Origin: Cladobotryum mycophilum
Lineage: Eukaryota > Ascomycota > Sordariomycetes > Hypocreales > Hypocreaceae
Reading direction: 5' to 3'
NCBI GenBank assembly: GCA_036429605.1
Contig: JAVFKD010000016.1
Span: 4,464,001-4,528,000, forward strand
Length of the DNA stretch: 64,000 nt
In this document: piece after piece, positions 37,085-48,764 of the stretch
Position numbering within the stretch: position 1 is the stretch's first letter
Layout: the number at the start of each line of letters is the position of its first letter
Notes under the pieces: generated by a model
Database searches by the model: none
Told to the model about the DNA's origin: nothing
The model's input: the letters and a program-made list of their open reading frames with translations, nothing else
Position numbers and translations under genes: made by a program

Positions 37085-38270
37085 TAACCTACGTCCCCGA
37101 AATATCGCTTCCTTGGAAGTCATGAATCCCGAACCATGACTTCAGGCACTCTAACGCAGTGATGTAATTAATCAATTAATCTGAATCCGACCCTGGATTC
37201 AGATTAATTATTGAATCAGGCCTTGGATTCAGGATTAATTATCGGATTCAGCGATTAATTAGCTTCTGACGGTTGATAAGCCCTTTGAAGAATTGTTTAT
37301 GTTATAATAGTTGTTCTTTTTATTTTTCTCGACTTATTCGGTGACATCTAAGGCATCGCTTTTCTCAAAGCGAGCGCCATTTGCTTGCTGGTCGGCCAAT
37401 TGGTGGATCAACGGGTTGCTATGTCTGGCGATTGAGTTGCCAGTGGTCAAGGCGTGGGATGCCAAATAGGCATCAGGTGCTTGGGTAGTGCTAAATTGGG
37501 TATGCCACTAACCAATGATGTTCCTATTATAACGTATGACTTTACTTTAATTAATCGTTGAAACTTAATTAATCCTGGCGAGGGTGATTTAGATAATTAA
37601 TCCTAGCCTCGGATTCAGATTCAATGAATCGCTAATTAATCGCCCCGATTAATTACATCACTGCTCTAACGCTTCGATTACATCGCTTCCTAGCCGATTT
37701 CAGCGGTCTGTAATGGTAATCTTGGCTTTAGAGAAAAGTCGTTCAGGCTCCGCAGACATTGCAGGAATCGACAATATATCCACGGCCATCTTGCTTAGGC
37801 TAGGGTAATTCTTCAGCTGCGTTTCTTCTAGCCACTACGCAAGGGCGCTTATAAATCTATATACTCTCTTAGATTTATAATAACGCTTATACTCATCTAT
37901 CAGGAGAGATGGCTAGAGGTGTTTATTCCTTTAATTCACGAACTCGTTTGTTATAGTTAGTGGCGTCTCATAGAAAGGAAAAAGTAACTCCACGGGCTTA
38001 TATTCATCCCATAGCGCCTCCATCAATCTCTTGGAAGATTCAACCCACTCCATCTTCTAGTTCTCATGTATATAAATATTACCCTATAAATTCGTAAAGA
38101 TTGACCCCTCCAGTACGCGTTTTTACTAGGCTAGCAATCCATTCCATTTTCATTTTCCGCTTAGGTGGAAGCTTACTTAGATAGGCAAGGGGTATATATC
38201 TCTGAAGCCATTAGGCTAATTATTCTAGTCTGATTTTATCCATAAAAAGTACTTTTTTTATTTAAGTAAG
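37085..38270 (-). pseudogene. hAT transposase relic (C-terminal dimerisation region)
   Basis: On the minus strand: FISALA then WLEETQLKNYPSLSKMAVDI, followed by LSIPAMSAEPERLFSKAKIT and ITDR with NRLGSDVIEA. This is the hAT family C-terminal dimerisation region that ends every hAT transposase. After DVIEA the coding sequence is interrupted by the MITE at 37157-37663 and resumes at 37149. Several stops fit C-to-T changes. The N-terminal part and the element ends were not identified. Confidence 0.8.
37157..37663. mobile_element. hAT-type MITE, 507 bp, with perfect 8-bp target duplication
   Basis: Starts CAGTGATGTAATTAATC and ends GATTAATTACATCACTG, so the terminal inverted repeats are 17 bp. 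It is flanked on both sides by CTCTAACG (37149-37156 and 37664-37671), the 8-bp duplication expected of hAT transposition. Subterminal copies of GATTAATTA and GGATTCAG occur at both ends and may be transposase sites. The middle (about 37320-37500) has normal GC and no long frame. The same left end recurs at 41039. Confidence 0.92.
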
Positions 38271-39383
38271 CGCTAATTTAGAGTGTGACGGAAATGGAAT
38301 AAATCGCCAGTTAAGTTCTTATACGCGTCATTGCATATTAGCAAAAGTAACTTACCAATATAAACAATATACTACCAATATAGCTATTGCTATATGATAT
38401 GGTTACAATATAGCAATTTCTATATCATACCGTTATAATATAGTAACGTCTATATTATATTGTCAAAAAACGGCCGAGTAGCATATCATATTATACGTAT
38501 TGCAATATATTGTTTTATTGTCATACTATTAGCAACACTGCCGATCAGGAGCTGGATGAAAAGTTGGATGATTTGTAGAAAGGTTCGGGGGATAAAATTG
38601 TGTGATTTTCCATTTGTAATCAGGCCATCATATCAACAATATCTTACTTACTTATTATTATCTTAGATCTAATCGGTGGTAAAGATGTAACTTAGTAAAA
38701 TAAAACTCCACAAGGTATGATAGGCTGAACGAAAAGCACGAAACACGAGACGTCGAGACGTTGATTTGCTGCTTTATAGACCTTTAGCCTAGTGTGAATT
38801 CTCAACAACCCTCTCTTAAGAGTATTTTGCTTTTTAGAGTTTCCGAGACTATCTGCTATTAGTGGCGGAAATCCGGCGTCTTTAACTTTTTTCGAGACGG
38901 GCCTTTTTCTAGAATCTTTGCTGTCTAAGACCTTAAGAGTCTAACGTAAGGCCAACTATCAACAAAACAAAACAGAGTTATTATCTTTTTCTTACACACT
39001 GACGACAGTGGCGTCAATAGTCAGTGTTTTAGAGTTATTCTCTCATATCTCGGTAAATCAGGCGGTAATTGAAATTCTAAATCCCGCTGTTGCCCAATGA
39101 TTGAGTATCTAGAAACGTCCCCTATTCCTACTTTAGCTTGTTCGGAATTTCAATCAATTCCTTGTAAAATTTGATTTGGCGCTCCGTGGCCTTGACTTAC
39201 ACGGTATATAACTAAACTCCTTTTCCGTAACTTAGAAATCCGCTTGCTCTGTAGCCATCCACATAATAACACTTCTTTACATAACAGAGACCAATTATCA
39301 AGCTTTATTATTTGGCAAGCACTCTGTTGTCTATTAACCTCCTTATCTTAGCTAGGCTTTTCGCCAAAAACCACCAACAAATC
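38271..39383. other. upstream region of the terpene synthase
   Basis: Composition changes from AT-rich to normal between about 38500 and 38800. Near 38370-38470 there are diverged repeats of CAATATAGCAAT. A 7-bp inverted repeat, CACTGAC / GTCAGTG, lies at 38997-39026. No gene; the last part should hold the terpene synthase promoter. Confidence 0.45.
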
Positions 39384-40751
39384 ATGGCTTTGTCTGCAGA
39401 AGCAACAACTACCACGGCTCAGCCGAACACACACTTTCTCAAGGGTCAAGTACCAAAAACCATAGAGGTACTGCTTCCCGACATGTTCAAGTCCTTCTTG
39501 AAAGATGAACCACGAATTCATCCAGACTACGCAAAAGTTAAGGCTAGTTCTGAAGCCTGGGTTATTAAGTATGTTCCTAGTTTTAATACTTTTAATAACA
39601 AATAAACTAAACATTATACAATGAAAATTTCTAGATTCTGTTCTCTTTCTCCTCAAGATATTGAGATAGTTAGGCAATGTGACTTTACATACTACTGCGC
39701 CATTGTCTACCCAGATGCTCCACTAGAAGAGTTTAGGGTTGTGAGTGATTGGGGCAACTGGGTCTTTCCGTTTGATGAGAGTACGTCTCTTGAACCAAAT
39801 CTGCTTGTACAAACACTCAACATCTTACAGTGTTCGACGAAGGCGAGCTCCGCGATAATCCGGAAGCCGCACATGAGATGATGGACTGCTTAATGAGCAA
39901 GATGCTTGGTTTGCCTTACCATGGTGAGAAACCAAAGTTGGTACAGGCATTTGATATGATATTTGATCAACTTTGCCAGGTAAATCCACTCGATCATTGT
40001 GCAGCTTGACCAATGCAAAAGCTAACTTTAAGCAGAAATCATCTCCAGAGACTATCCAGCGATTTATCAAAGCTATGAAGGACTATTGTGATAATGTTCT
40101 TAAGCAGGTTGATAGTATCTCTCAAGATATTACTCCTCAACTTTACGATATGCTTGAAGTTCGCAGTCGCTCTATTGCTGGATGGGCAATGTATGTCATG
40201 ATTGAATACGCCCATGGCCTAGACATTCCGTCAAAAGTCTTTGATCACCCGGTTATCAAGGAGCTTGAGGTTATTGTTTTTAAAATCATTGCTATGTTAG
40301 TTTTCCTTAAACATCTTTTTTATACTTTACTAACGATTTGCATTTATGTATTAGTGTCAATGATATTGTCTCGTATAGCAAAGAGGAAGCGAATGGTGTG
40401 CGCCACAATATGGTTGCTATATGCCGGATACATGGCTTTTCAGCACAAGACGCCTTTGATGCTGTAGGTGCTTTGCTTGATGAGCAACTCCTGATCTGGG
40501 ACAATAAAATTAAGGAATTACCATCGTGGGGAGTAAAGTTGACCCCCAGCTAGAACGTTACATTGAGGGCGTCCGTAACATGGGCCGGGCAAACATACGA
40601 TGCTGGTAAGTATACAACCTGTAATAGTAAATCATAATTTACTAATGAAAAACACAGTTTCAACTGCAAGCGTTATTTCGGCCAAGAAGCAGCCAGAGTG
40701 CAGCAAACTCGAAGAATATCCGTGCTTACCGAGCCGCCTTACATTAATTAG
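39384..40751 (+). CDS. class I terpene (sesquiterpene) synthase, one frameshift near the end
   Basis: Exons 39384-39568, 39635-39780, 39831-39979, 40036-40295, 40355-40605 and 40658-40751; introns are 50-66 bp. The Asp-rich metal motif FPFDEMFDEGEL (D109-E110-x-x-D113) is formed across intron 2. The second metal motif NDIVSYSKE (N249, S253, E257) is intact. The C-terminal RY pair is in CKRYFG. Such enzymes ionise farnesyl diphosphate with Mg2+ and cyclise it in the cytosol. The product cannot be read from sequence. One base is missing in the GGGG run at 40528-40531; without it a stop falls at 40551 (312 residues), and with it VDPQLERYIEGVRNMG follows in frame and the protein reaches about 361 residues. 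The gene is an island between RIP-degraded repeats, without pathway partners nearby. Confidence 0.85.
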
Positions 40752-40760
40752 CTTGCGGGA

Positions 40761-41018
40761 TGTGACGACCTGGCCCTGTTAGGACAGATAACAGGTCAGA
40801 TCCACCTTTAGCGTCACAAGTGCGACCTACCGGCTAGCACCGTTCCGGGAAAAGCTCAGAAAAGTCAACCAATCAGAAAAACAATCACCACAACAAACAC
40901 CAGTGATCACCATATATTCTATTTATATATAACCCACAATCATTACTATCTAGGTAGATAGGCAGCGAGTCGTTAATAATATTGTTCATTATCAGCACCT
41001 AATACCAAAACTGTGACA
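40761..41018. repeat. candidate solo LTR, 258 bp
   Basis: Starts TGTGACGACCTGG and ends ACTGTGACA, the TG...CA ends typical of LTRs. It carries a TATA-like TATTTATATATAACCC about 100 bp before its end. A hairpin, CCTGTTA / TAACAGG, follows the start. No clean 5-bp duplication flanks it. It begins 10 bp after the terpene synthase stop. Confidence 0.45.
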
Positions 41019-41038
41019 TTTTAACCCATTGCTCAATC

Positions 41039-41145
41039 CAGTGATGTAATTAATCAATTAATGTGAATCCAGGGTCGGATTCAGATTAATTATTGAATCA
41101 GGCCTTGGATTCAGGATTAATTATCGGATTTAGCGATTAATTAGC
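41039..41145 (+). repeat. left end of a hAT-type element related to the MITE
   Basis: About 105 bp matching the first 105 bp of the MITE at 37157, starting CAGTGATGTAATTAATC, with a few changes. The matching right end was not found downstream. It could be the left end of the element that held the hAT transposase relic at 42480-43526, or a broken copy. Confidence 0.65.
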
Positions 41146-42479
41146 TCTTAGCCAGTTAATAAGCTTTTTTAACTATTTTAATAGTACTAAATTAATTCCT
41201 AGTATTCTTAGCTATTATTTTTAAATCTCTAATACTTAAGTTAATATTTATTTATTTCTAGAGTTATATATGGCTGGTTTAAGAGCTTACTTTTAATCTA
41301 GTACTTTAAATACTTTATATACTTTACTATTTGCGTAGATAATTGACTTTTATCCTAAGAAATTGTATATCAGGCTTTACTAAATACTCGTTTAGTCTTT
41401 ACTAATATTACTGGTATAGAAAAAATATTAATTGCGAGGCGGTAAAAAGAAGGATAGGAAGTTTATTGTATTGGCTTAAGCCACTATAAAAGGGCAGAAA
41501 AAGCACTAATTAATAGTATTAGGCCTTTGATAAATCAGTTAAATTTATTATAAAAAGATAATATTTAATAGATATGTTTTTTATATGCCTTATAAGCTAA
41601 AAGATTCTTTTTAATTTCTGGTTCTTGTAGCGGCTTAAAACCATCCTATAGCTTGCGCATAGCCTTGACTACTGGCCTGATATATTGGGACTGGTCTTTC
41701 TAAGCCTTATTTAGATATGCCCGTTAAAGGCTAAGGTGGAGTAGAATCGTAGCTGTGTATACTAGGGTATTATCTGTACGGGTATAGTAATCGTTGAACT
41801 TATACTAACCAGAGTGGTCAACAATTCAACGACGTCAACGAAATTGATTGAATTGATTGATGACGGTTAATTCAATCAATTCAATGTCGGCCCCCGTTAA
41901 CTATCAATGTAATCAATATAGAAGTCCCGTTGATTAAAAGAATTAACGATATTAACGAGTAGGTTATATTACCTTAGAGAGTGCTATTTTACTCTAAAGG
42001 AAACCATCGCAATTAGCCAAATAAGCCTTATACTAGCAGCCAGCACTAGAATATAAATCAATTAAAAATAAACAAACAATACGTTACGCGTAATAATATA
42101 ATAAATAATAAAAATAAGCATTATATATACTTCCTCGCTATTATAGAATAATTATAGAGTAGGAATTTTATTAGTTTACCGAACATAGATCTTACATCAA
42201 GTCCCTAACTCTAAATAAACGATTTATCTAGCTTTTCTAAAGAATCTTCTTTATCTCCTCTTCTATAAACCAATAATAAAGCATAAAAAGACTTTCCTTG
42301 GATAAAGTTCCTAGGGTATACAAAAACAATATACTTAAGAGTTTTTATATTATAGATATAGCAATATAGTTTTAATATTAAATTATAAATAAACCTTAAG
42401 TAAAAGAAATAGGTATACTAGTACTATATAAAGAAATAGGAGCTAATTTCTTTTAATACTTATAGTATTACAAACGCCA
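41146..42479. other. AT-rich degraded DNA, no gene assigned
   Basis: Stop-filled in all frames. At 41815-41900 there is a local cluster of TTGATTGAATTGA and its complement, a possible decayed repeat end. No family assigned. Confidence 0.45.
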
Positions 42480-43526
42480 AACACTATCTCCACGAGGCTT
42501 ATAGCCTAGACAATCCAACAGGGAAGCAAAAGCGAAAAAAACATAAAAAAAGCCCTTTTCTCCTCGTTAAGCAATAGACAATCGATATAATATTTAACCT
42601 TAATGCCTATTTCCCGAGAGATCAGGCTATAATTAACACATTAAAGACAAACTTTATAAAAAAGACATTCCAATAATATCTTATTAATTGGATTATTAAT
42701 ACCAACCTTCCTTTCCATACCCTTAAACATCCTTGCCTTTATTAAGCTTTTAAATATACTAATCCTCTAGTAAAAAATAGCAATACAATAATAAATCACA
42801 TTATTATTCAAAATCAACTAATCGCCGAGTTTAATAGCAATAAGAATATAATTAAACAGACATTAAGGAAGTCCTCTAGACTAATATATATTACTTTTAA
42901 TGGATAGCGCTTAAGAAATTAATATATTCTGTTTAGTATTACCTATTGTTATTTGGATCCTGCTTTTTATCTCTAAAAGCTTATTCTCGGTTTACTTAAA
43001 CTTCATGATAGTCATACCAGCGTGAATATTACTAATAAAATTACAAATATCCTCGATAAGTATAATATAAACGATAAAATTAGATATTTCTCTTTTAATA
43101 ATACTTTAAATAATAATACTATAATATCTTTGTTAGTAACTAAGTATAAGTAAATAAATAAAAAAAGCGATAGATAAATTTGTTATTTTGGTTATATTCT
43201 TAACCTTATGGTAAAGGTATTCCTTTTTAGTAATAATAGTAATAAATTTAACGATAATATCCCTGAGTTAAAAGTATTTAAAAAGAAGGCTTATATACTA
43301 TAGTTAAAAACCAGTCCTGTTAAAAAGCTTTATAATTTAGTTACTTAGATTCGCCGTTCGGATTCATTAACCCAATCATTCTTAAAGCTTTAAGAAGAAT
43401 AGAATGATAAGCATCCAGCTAATAGGCGGAAGGTCTTGCATCTTATACCGGATAACACCATACAATGGTTATCTTAATATTATATGATTGAGAGGGCGCT
43501 CTTACGTCGAGAGGTAATCGAGGACC
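42480..43526 (+). pseudogene. hAT transposase relic, N-terminal and central part
   Basis: Plus-strand reading shows NLPFHTLKHPCLY, AFKYTNPLVKNSNTI, SITYCYLDPAFYL, LILGLLKLHDSHTSVNI, IRRSDSLTQSFLK, NDKHPANRRKVLHLIPDN and YYMIERALLRREVIEDL. That is the consistent order of a fungal hAT transposase from the end of the DNA-binding part into the catalytic domain, with stops where Gln or Trp are expected. It is cut after REVIEDL by the pogo-like element at 43529. The rest of the gene was not recognised on the far side. Confidence 0.78.
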
Positions 43527-43528
43527 TA

Positions 43529-45383
43529 GAGTGCCGCCCCACAACACCGTGACCATCCCAAGACCATAGACATCACCATAAAATAACATATCATATTACT
43601 ATTTTATTTCTTTATAAAATAAATTATTAAAAAATAAATTATAATATAAATTTATTAGTTAATTCTTTTATATTCTTTTTAGTAATTTCTAAGAAAGTCT
43701 TTTATAGTTTTACAGTCTATCGCATTGTATTATAATCGCAAGCCTTTTTGGCCTTGTCTTAGGCTTTAGTAATATTAGGAATACAAGTAAAGGTCTTATT
43801 AGGGTTATAATTAATGGCTTTATGGTTAAATAGCTTTTTAAAAGTAATTTAAGCCTTTAAATAAGTATTTTTATGCTTTAAGCTTATAATTATACTATTC
43901 TTATAGTTAAGTTTTTTTCTTATTTTTCTTACGATAGTCTATAGGCCTTATAGACTATAATTTATATAATCTAGATCTTTGTAAACGAGGTTTAACTATT
44001 CCCTAACCTCCTTAAAGCTCTAAGACATATACTAAACCTTATTTTTATTAATTCTAGGTCTTTTTAGTACTATAAGAGGGTTTAGTATTAAGGGGGCTGT
44101 TTATGCTTAACTATATCTATTAAGGCTTATTTAATATTCGTAGAATAGATATTAGTAGTATAAAACTCTAATTTAATATTTATTTTAGTAAAGGCTTTTT
44201 TTAATTATAGAAAAATATATATATAGGAAATACTATTGTTATATAAGGATTAAGGTTTAAAAAAGATAAATTTTTAAGTGTTTTAATAGAAATATATCTT
44301 TAAAAGGCTAAAGATACTAATATTAAACGATTGTATAATATATAAGCTATATAATAGTAAGTAAAGGAGCTATATATAATTAATCTAAGCTAGATATATA
44401 AAATTAAAGGAGATATAAGTTATATAGTTATTTAGAATTAAAATCCTTTATAAAGACTAGATTTCTAGCGTTATCTTAGAAAGAAACACTTATTCTAGTC
44501 ACTTTTCTAGTATCTTTATATTCGCCTAGCCTGTAGGGCTTAAATTATATGCCTAGTTAAAGATTTTATTAGTAAACTACTACTGCTAGACTGTTTTGCC
44601 TGTATAGATTATATAGGGCTTAATACGGTGACTATTAGCGCTAATATACTCTATAATAGTAACCTATTTATAAAAATTATTTTTTATAACGGTTATTATT
44701 ATTATTAAGCTTATTTTTATTATTTTTCCTACTTTAATTTTTCTTTTTATAAGCCTAGTTTTATTAAAGTTATAGATTTAGGTTATTTTAATAGACTTAG
44801 CCTTAATTTAGTTATCTAGACGGCCATAGAATTCTTGTATAACCTTTTTGGTTATACTAATCGTTCGGACGGCCTTAACTCTCTTAGAAACCTTTATTTT
44901 AACCTTACTATTGCGTTCAAAGAATTTATTAACCTAATAATATTCTAGTTATTTATCCCGGCTACTATAATCTAGGATAAGCTAGGTAAAGGATCGTATT
45001 TGCTTGCGGCTAGGGGCCTGGCTATAGGATTCCTCGGCTATAACCAGTCTATAAGGTCTTTTTCTTAAATTTGTAATAGTTTTTGAGTGTTTTTTTTAGC
45101 TTCTTGAATTAGTTTTGTACCTTAATGTTAGTTATATAAAGTTATCTAATAAATTCTATAGTATTAACTTGCGACTGCGATAAAAAGACTATTTTATATC
45201 TCTTTAAAGCCTTATTAATGAGGGCTTCTCTATCTTTATTTGTTTTTGTTATGGTAAAAGAATGGCTTTAATTGGATTTAATTTGATGATGTTGTTGCTA
45301 TGTGAAAGTGTAGTGTTGAAAATGTGGCACTTATCGTTTGCGTCACGGTTATGGGGGGAACACGGTGTTGTGGGGCGGCACTC
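43529..45383 (-). mobile_element. pogo-like DNA transposon 1, complete ends, degraded
   Basis: Inverted ends GAGTGCCGCCCCACAACACC on both sides, at least 23 bp identical, flanked by TA (43527-43528 and 45384-45385), 1855 bp. The transposase runs on the minus strand; the segment near 44950-45050 reads SQAPSRKQIRSFT and LILDYSSRD, matching the same element at 47440. It is inserted in the hAT transposase relic. Confidence 0.82.
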
Positions 45384-45385
45384 TA

Positions 45386-47070
45386 ATGGGTTAAGGCTGA
45401 TGAAGCTAATAGTATGCATGTTTTAGGGTCTACCTCGATATAAAAGCTAATAGACCGCCTGATCTTGCAAAAGGAGAGGCAGGTTCTATTGCATTTAGAT
45501 AAATCTTTATTTTTTTGTTCTAGATTTTTATAATAATTATTATGACTTAGCTTTACGTAAGTGAAAACTCTAGTAAGGTCTTTAACCTAGTAAGCCTAAT
45601 AGGCTAGCTTTGCTAATAGATTGTGTTTTTTATTTTAGATTTAATTCCCAAGGATCTTTATACTTACGCTAAGTATCTTATCCTAGATAGTATTATTTAT
45701 AGACTTATTAGTGTTTATCTGCTATAGTCTAAGAAGACAGCAAGAGCTCTATTTAATCTAGAGCTTAGCGAAGGACCTTCTATAGTAATTAGATATAATC
45801 GTAAAATCAGTACCCTTAATACCGCTATCTTTAATAGTTCCTTTACTTAAGGCTTTGAACTTAATAACTAGTATTTTAGGGCTTTACTGTACTTTAATAG
45901 CCTTATCTTATTTACTTTACTGATAACATCTAAACATATCGCTCTAAGCTTGACTAAAGCGTCCCGCGCTTTAACCTTAGGCCAGGAATTTATTCTAGTA
46001 TATATTATAGGTTTTAAGGTTAGACCTTAAGTAAGCTTAGCTTTTTATAGAATGTATATACTATCTATAGGATAGTACTCTAGTATTGTCTTTAGACTTT
46101 TTATCGCCGCTGCTTTAGTAAGTAAGTTACTTAGTCTATCTACGGGCGCTATTAAAGACGCCTTTAAAATTACCTATACTTAAACTAGAGAGCTTATATT
46201 TATGTAATTTAAGTCTAAGGCTAAGCGTATATAGTATAGATTTGTTGTATAAAATAGTTTACTTAATGCTATACTTACGCGTATAGGCTATATAGGCATT
46301 AAATAAGTCTTTAAGCGTAAGTATAGTGGTTTCTTAAAGTAATTTAGTGGTAGTAATAGTATGGAACTATAGTATAAGCCTAAAGAAATTTTTAAGGAAC
46401 TTAGTTAAGAGTAATAAATAAATAGTATTGCTATTAAGTTATATATAACTATAGCTAGTATATATAATATTATAGACTATTTAATAGATATATAAAAGGC
46501 TTATTTTAAAGTGTTAAGTAATTCTTAAAATATTAATTGTATAGTTATTAAACTAAATAAGCCTGTTTATAAGTATAGAGGATAGATGGCTAAGTAATCT
46601 ATAATAGTTATTAGCGCTTAGATAAATAATTTATATACTACCGTAACTTATATTATTAATAATATTATTCTAGTAGTATAATTTATTGCTTAAATACTAG
46701 ATCGAGACGAGGTTTAGGAGTTAATTAAAAAAATAATTTATAAGCTAAGGGATAATTTTAGTTATATAATAAAAACTAGAGTAAGCATCTGGCTTAAGGA
46801 TAAAGCCGAGTTAATTATTAGTGACCGGCCCGCGATAAAAGGTGTTATGCTATAAATGCCAAATAAAAAGATCGTAAAGAAATAGAGAAATATTATTATT
46901 AAGATTATTGACGATAAGAAAAGGCAGAAAATAAAGGATCTTATCCTGAATCTAGATAAGTGTAAAAATATTAGTGAACTTTATAAGCTACTAATTAGGG
47001 AAACAAAGAATCCCATTACCTAATCATAGGAATTAGATAGTTTAGATAGCTATTAAAAATTTTAACCATA
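45386..47070. other. AT-rich degraded DNA, family not recognised
   Basis: In the plus frame around 46700-47030 one can still read VSIWLKDKAELIISDRPAIK and KKRQKIKDLILNL, so it once encoded a protein, possibly a retroelement ORF. I could not place it in a family. It is bounded by the two pogo-like elements. Confidence 0.4.
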
Positions 47071-47072
47071 TA

Positions 47073-48752
47073 GAGTGCCCCACCATAACACCGTGACCAT
47101 CCTAAGACCGTAATATAAACGATAAGTGCCACATTTTCAACACCACACTTTTACATAGCAATAATATTATTAAATTAAATCTAATTAAAGCTATTCTTTT
47201 ATTATAATAAAGATAAATAAAGATAAAGAAACTTTTATTAATAAGGCTTTAAAAAAGATATAAAATAATCTTTTTGTTATGGTTATAAGTTAATATTATA
47301 GAATTTATTAAATAATTTTATACGATTAATATTAAAGTATAAAATTAATTTAAGAAACTAAAGAAAACGCTTAAAAACTATTATAAGTTTAAGAAAAAGA
47401 CTTTATAGACTGATTATATTTAAGGAATCCTATAACCAGGCCTTTAGCCGTAAGCAAATATAATCCTTTACCTAGCTTATCCTAGATTATAGTAGCTAGG
47501 ATAAATAACTAGAATATTATTAGGTTAATAAGTTCTTTGAATACAATAGTAAGGTTAAAATAAAGGTTTTTAAAGGAGTTAAGGCCATCTGAATAATTAG
47601 TATAACCGAGGAGGTTATATAAGAATTCTATGGTTGTTTAGATAATTAGATTAAGGCTAAGTCTATTAGAATAACCTGAATTTATAATTTTAATAAGACT
47701 AGGCTTATAGAGAGGGAAACTAGGGCAGGAAAAGTAATAGGAATAAGCTTGATAATAGTAATAATTATTATAGAGAGTGATTTTTGTAAATAGGTTATTA
47801 TTATAGAGTATATTAGTACCGATAGCCGCTGTATTAAGCCCTATATGATCTATACAGGCAAAACGGTTTAGTAATGGTTTATTAATAAAATCCTTAATTA
47901 GGTATATAACTTAAGCTTTACGGGCTAAACGAATATAAGGATATTAAAAAAATAGCTAAAATAAGTATTTTTTTTAAAATAATACTAAAAGTTTAATCTT
48001 TATAAAAAATCTTAATCTTAAATAACTATACAACTTATATCTTTTTTAATTTTATATATTTAACTTAAATTAATTATATATAATTCCTTTATTTACTATT
48101 ATATAACTTATATATTATATAATTATTTAATATTAATATTTTTAGTCTTTTAAAAATATATTTCTACTAGAATACTTAAAAGTTTATTTTCTTTTAAACC
48201 TTACCCCCTATATAAAAATAGCATTTCCTATATATATATTTTTCTATAATTAAAAAAGCTTTTATTAAAATAAATATTAAATTAAAGTTTTATACTACTA
48301 GTATCTATCCTATAAATATTAAATAAGCTTTAAAGGGTATAGTTAAGCCTAAGCGGTTTCTTTTAACGCTAAACCCTTTTATAATACTAAAAAGATCTAG
48401 AATTAATAAAAATAAGGTCTAGTATATATTTTAGAGCTTTAAAAAGATTAAAGAGTAATTAGACCTCGTTTATAAAGATTTAGATTATATAAATCACAGT
48501 CTATAAGGCTTATAGACTATTATAAGAAAAACAAAGAAAGAACTTAACTATAAGAATAGTATAATCGCGAGCTTAGAGTATAAAAATACCTATTTAAAAG
48601 CCTAAATTACTTCTAAAAAGCTATTTAATCATAAAACCATTAATTATAACTTTAATAAAACCTTTACTTATATTCCTAATATTACTAAAGCCTAAGATAA
48701 GGTGAAAAAGGCTTACGATTATAATATAGTATGATAGACTGTAAAACTATAG
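47073..48752 (+). mobile_element. pogo-like DNA transposon 2, right end missing, degraded
   Basis: Left end GAGTGCCCCACCATAACACC after TA at 47071-47072, the same family as the element at 43529 but in the opposite orientation. Plus-strand reading of the transposase: YNFDKTRLMEREARAGKVIG (47680-47750) resembles the first catalytic region of DDE_1 enzymes, then SDFCKQVIIIEYISTDGRC. Homology to the sister element ends at about 48752, some 170 bp short of a full end, where a LINE 5' region begins. Confidence 0.75.
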
Positions 48753-48764
48753 AACCATATAATA

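Noticed and set aside
38460..38666. 68-codon frame with a hydrophobic segment
   Set aside because: Sits at the edge of repeat DNA with no motif and no support from flanking signals.
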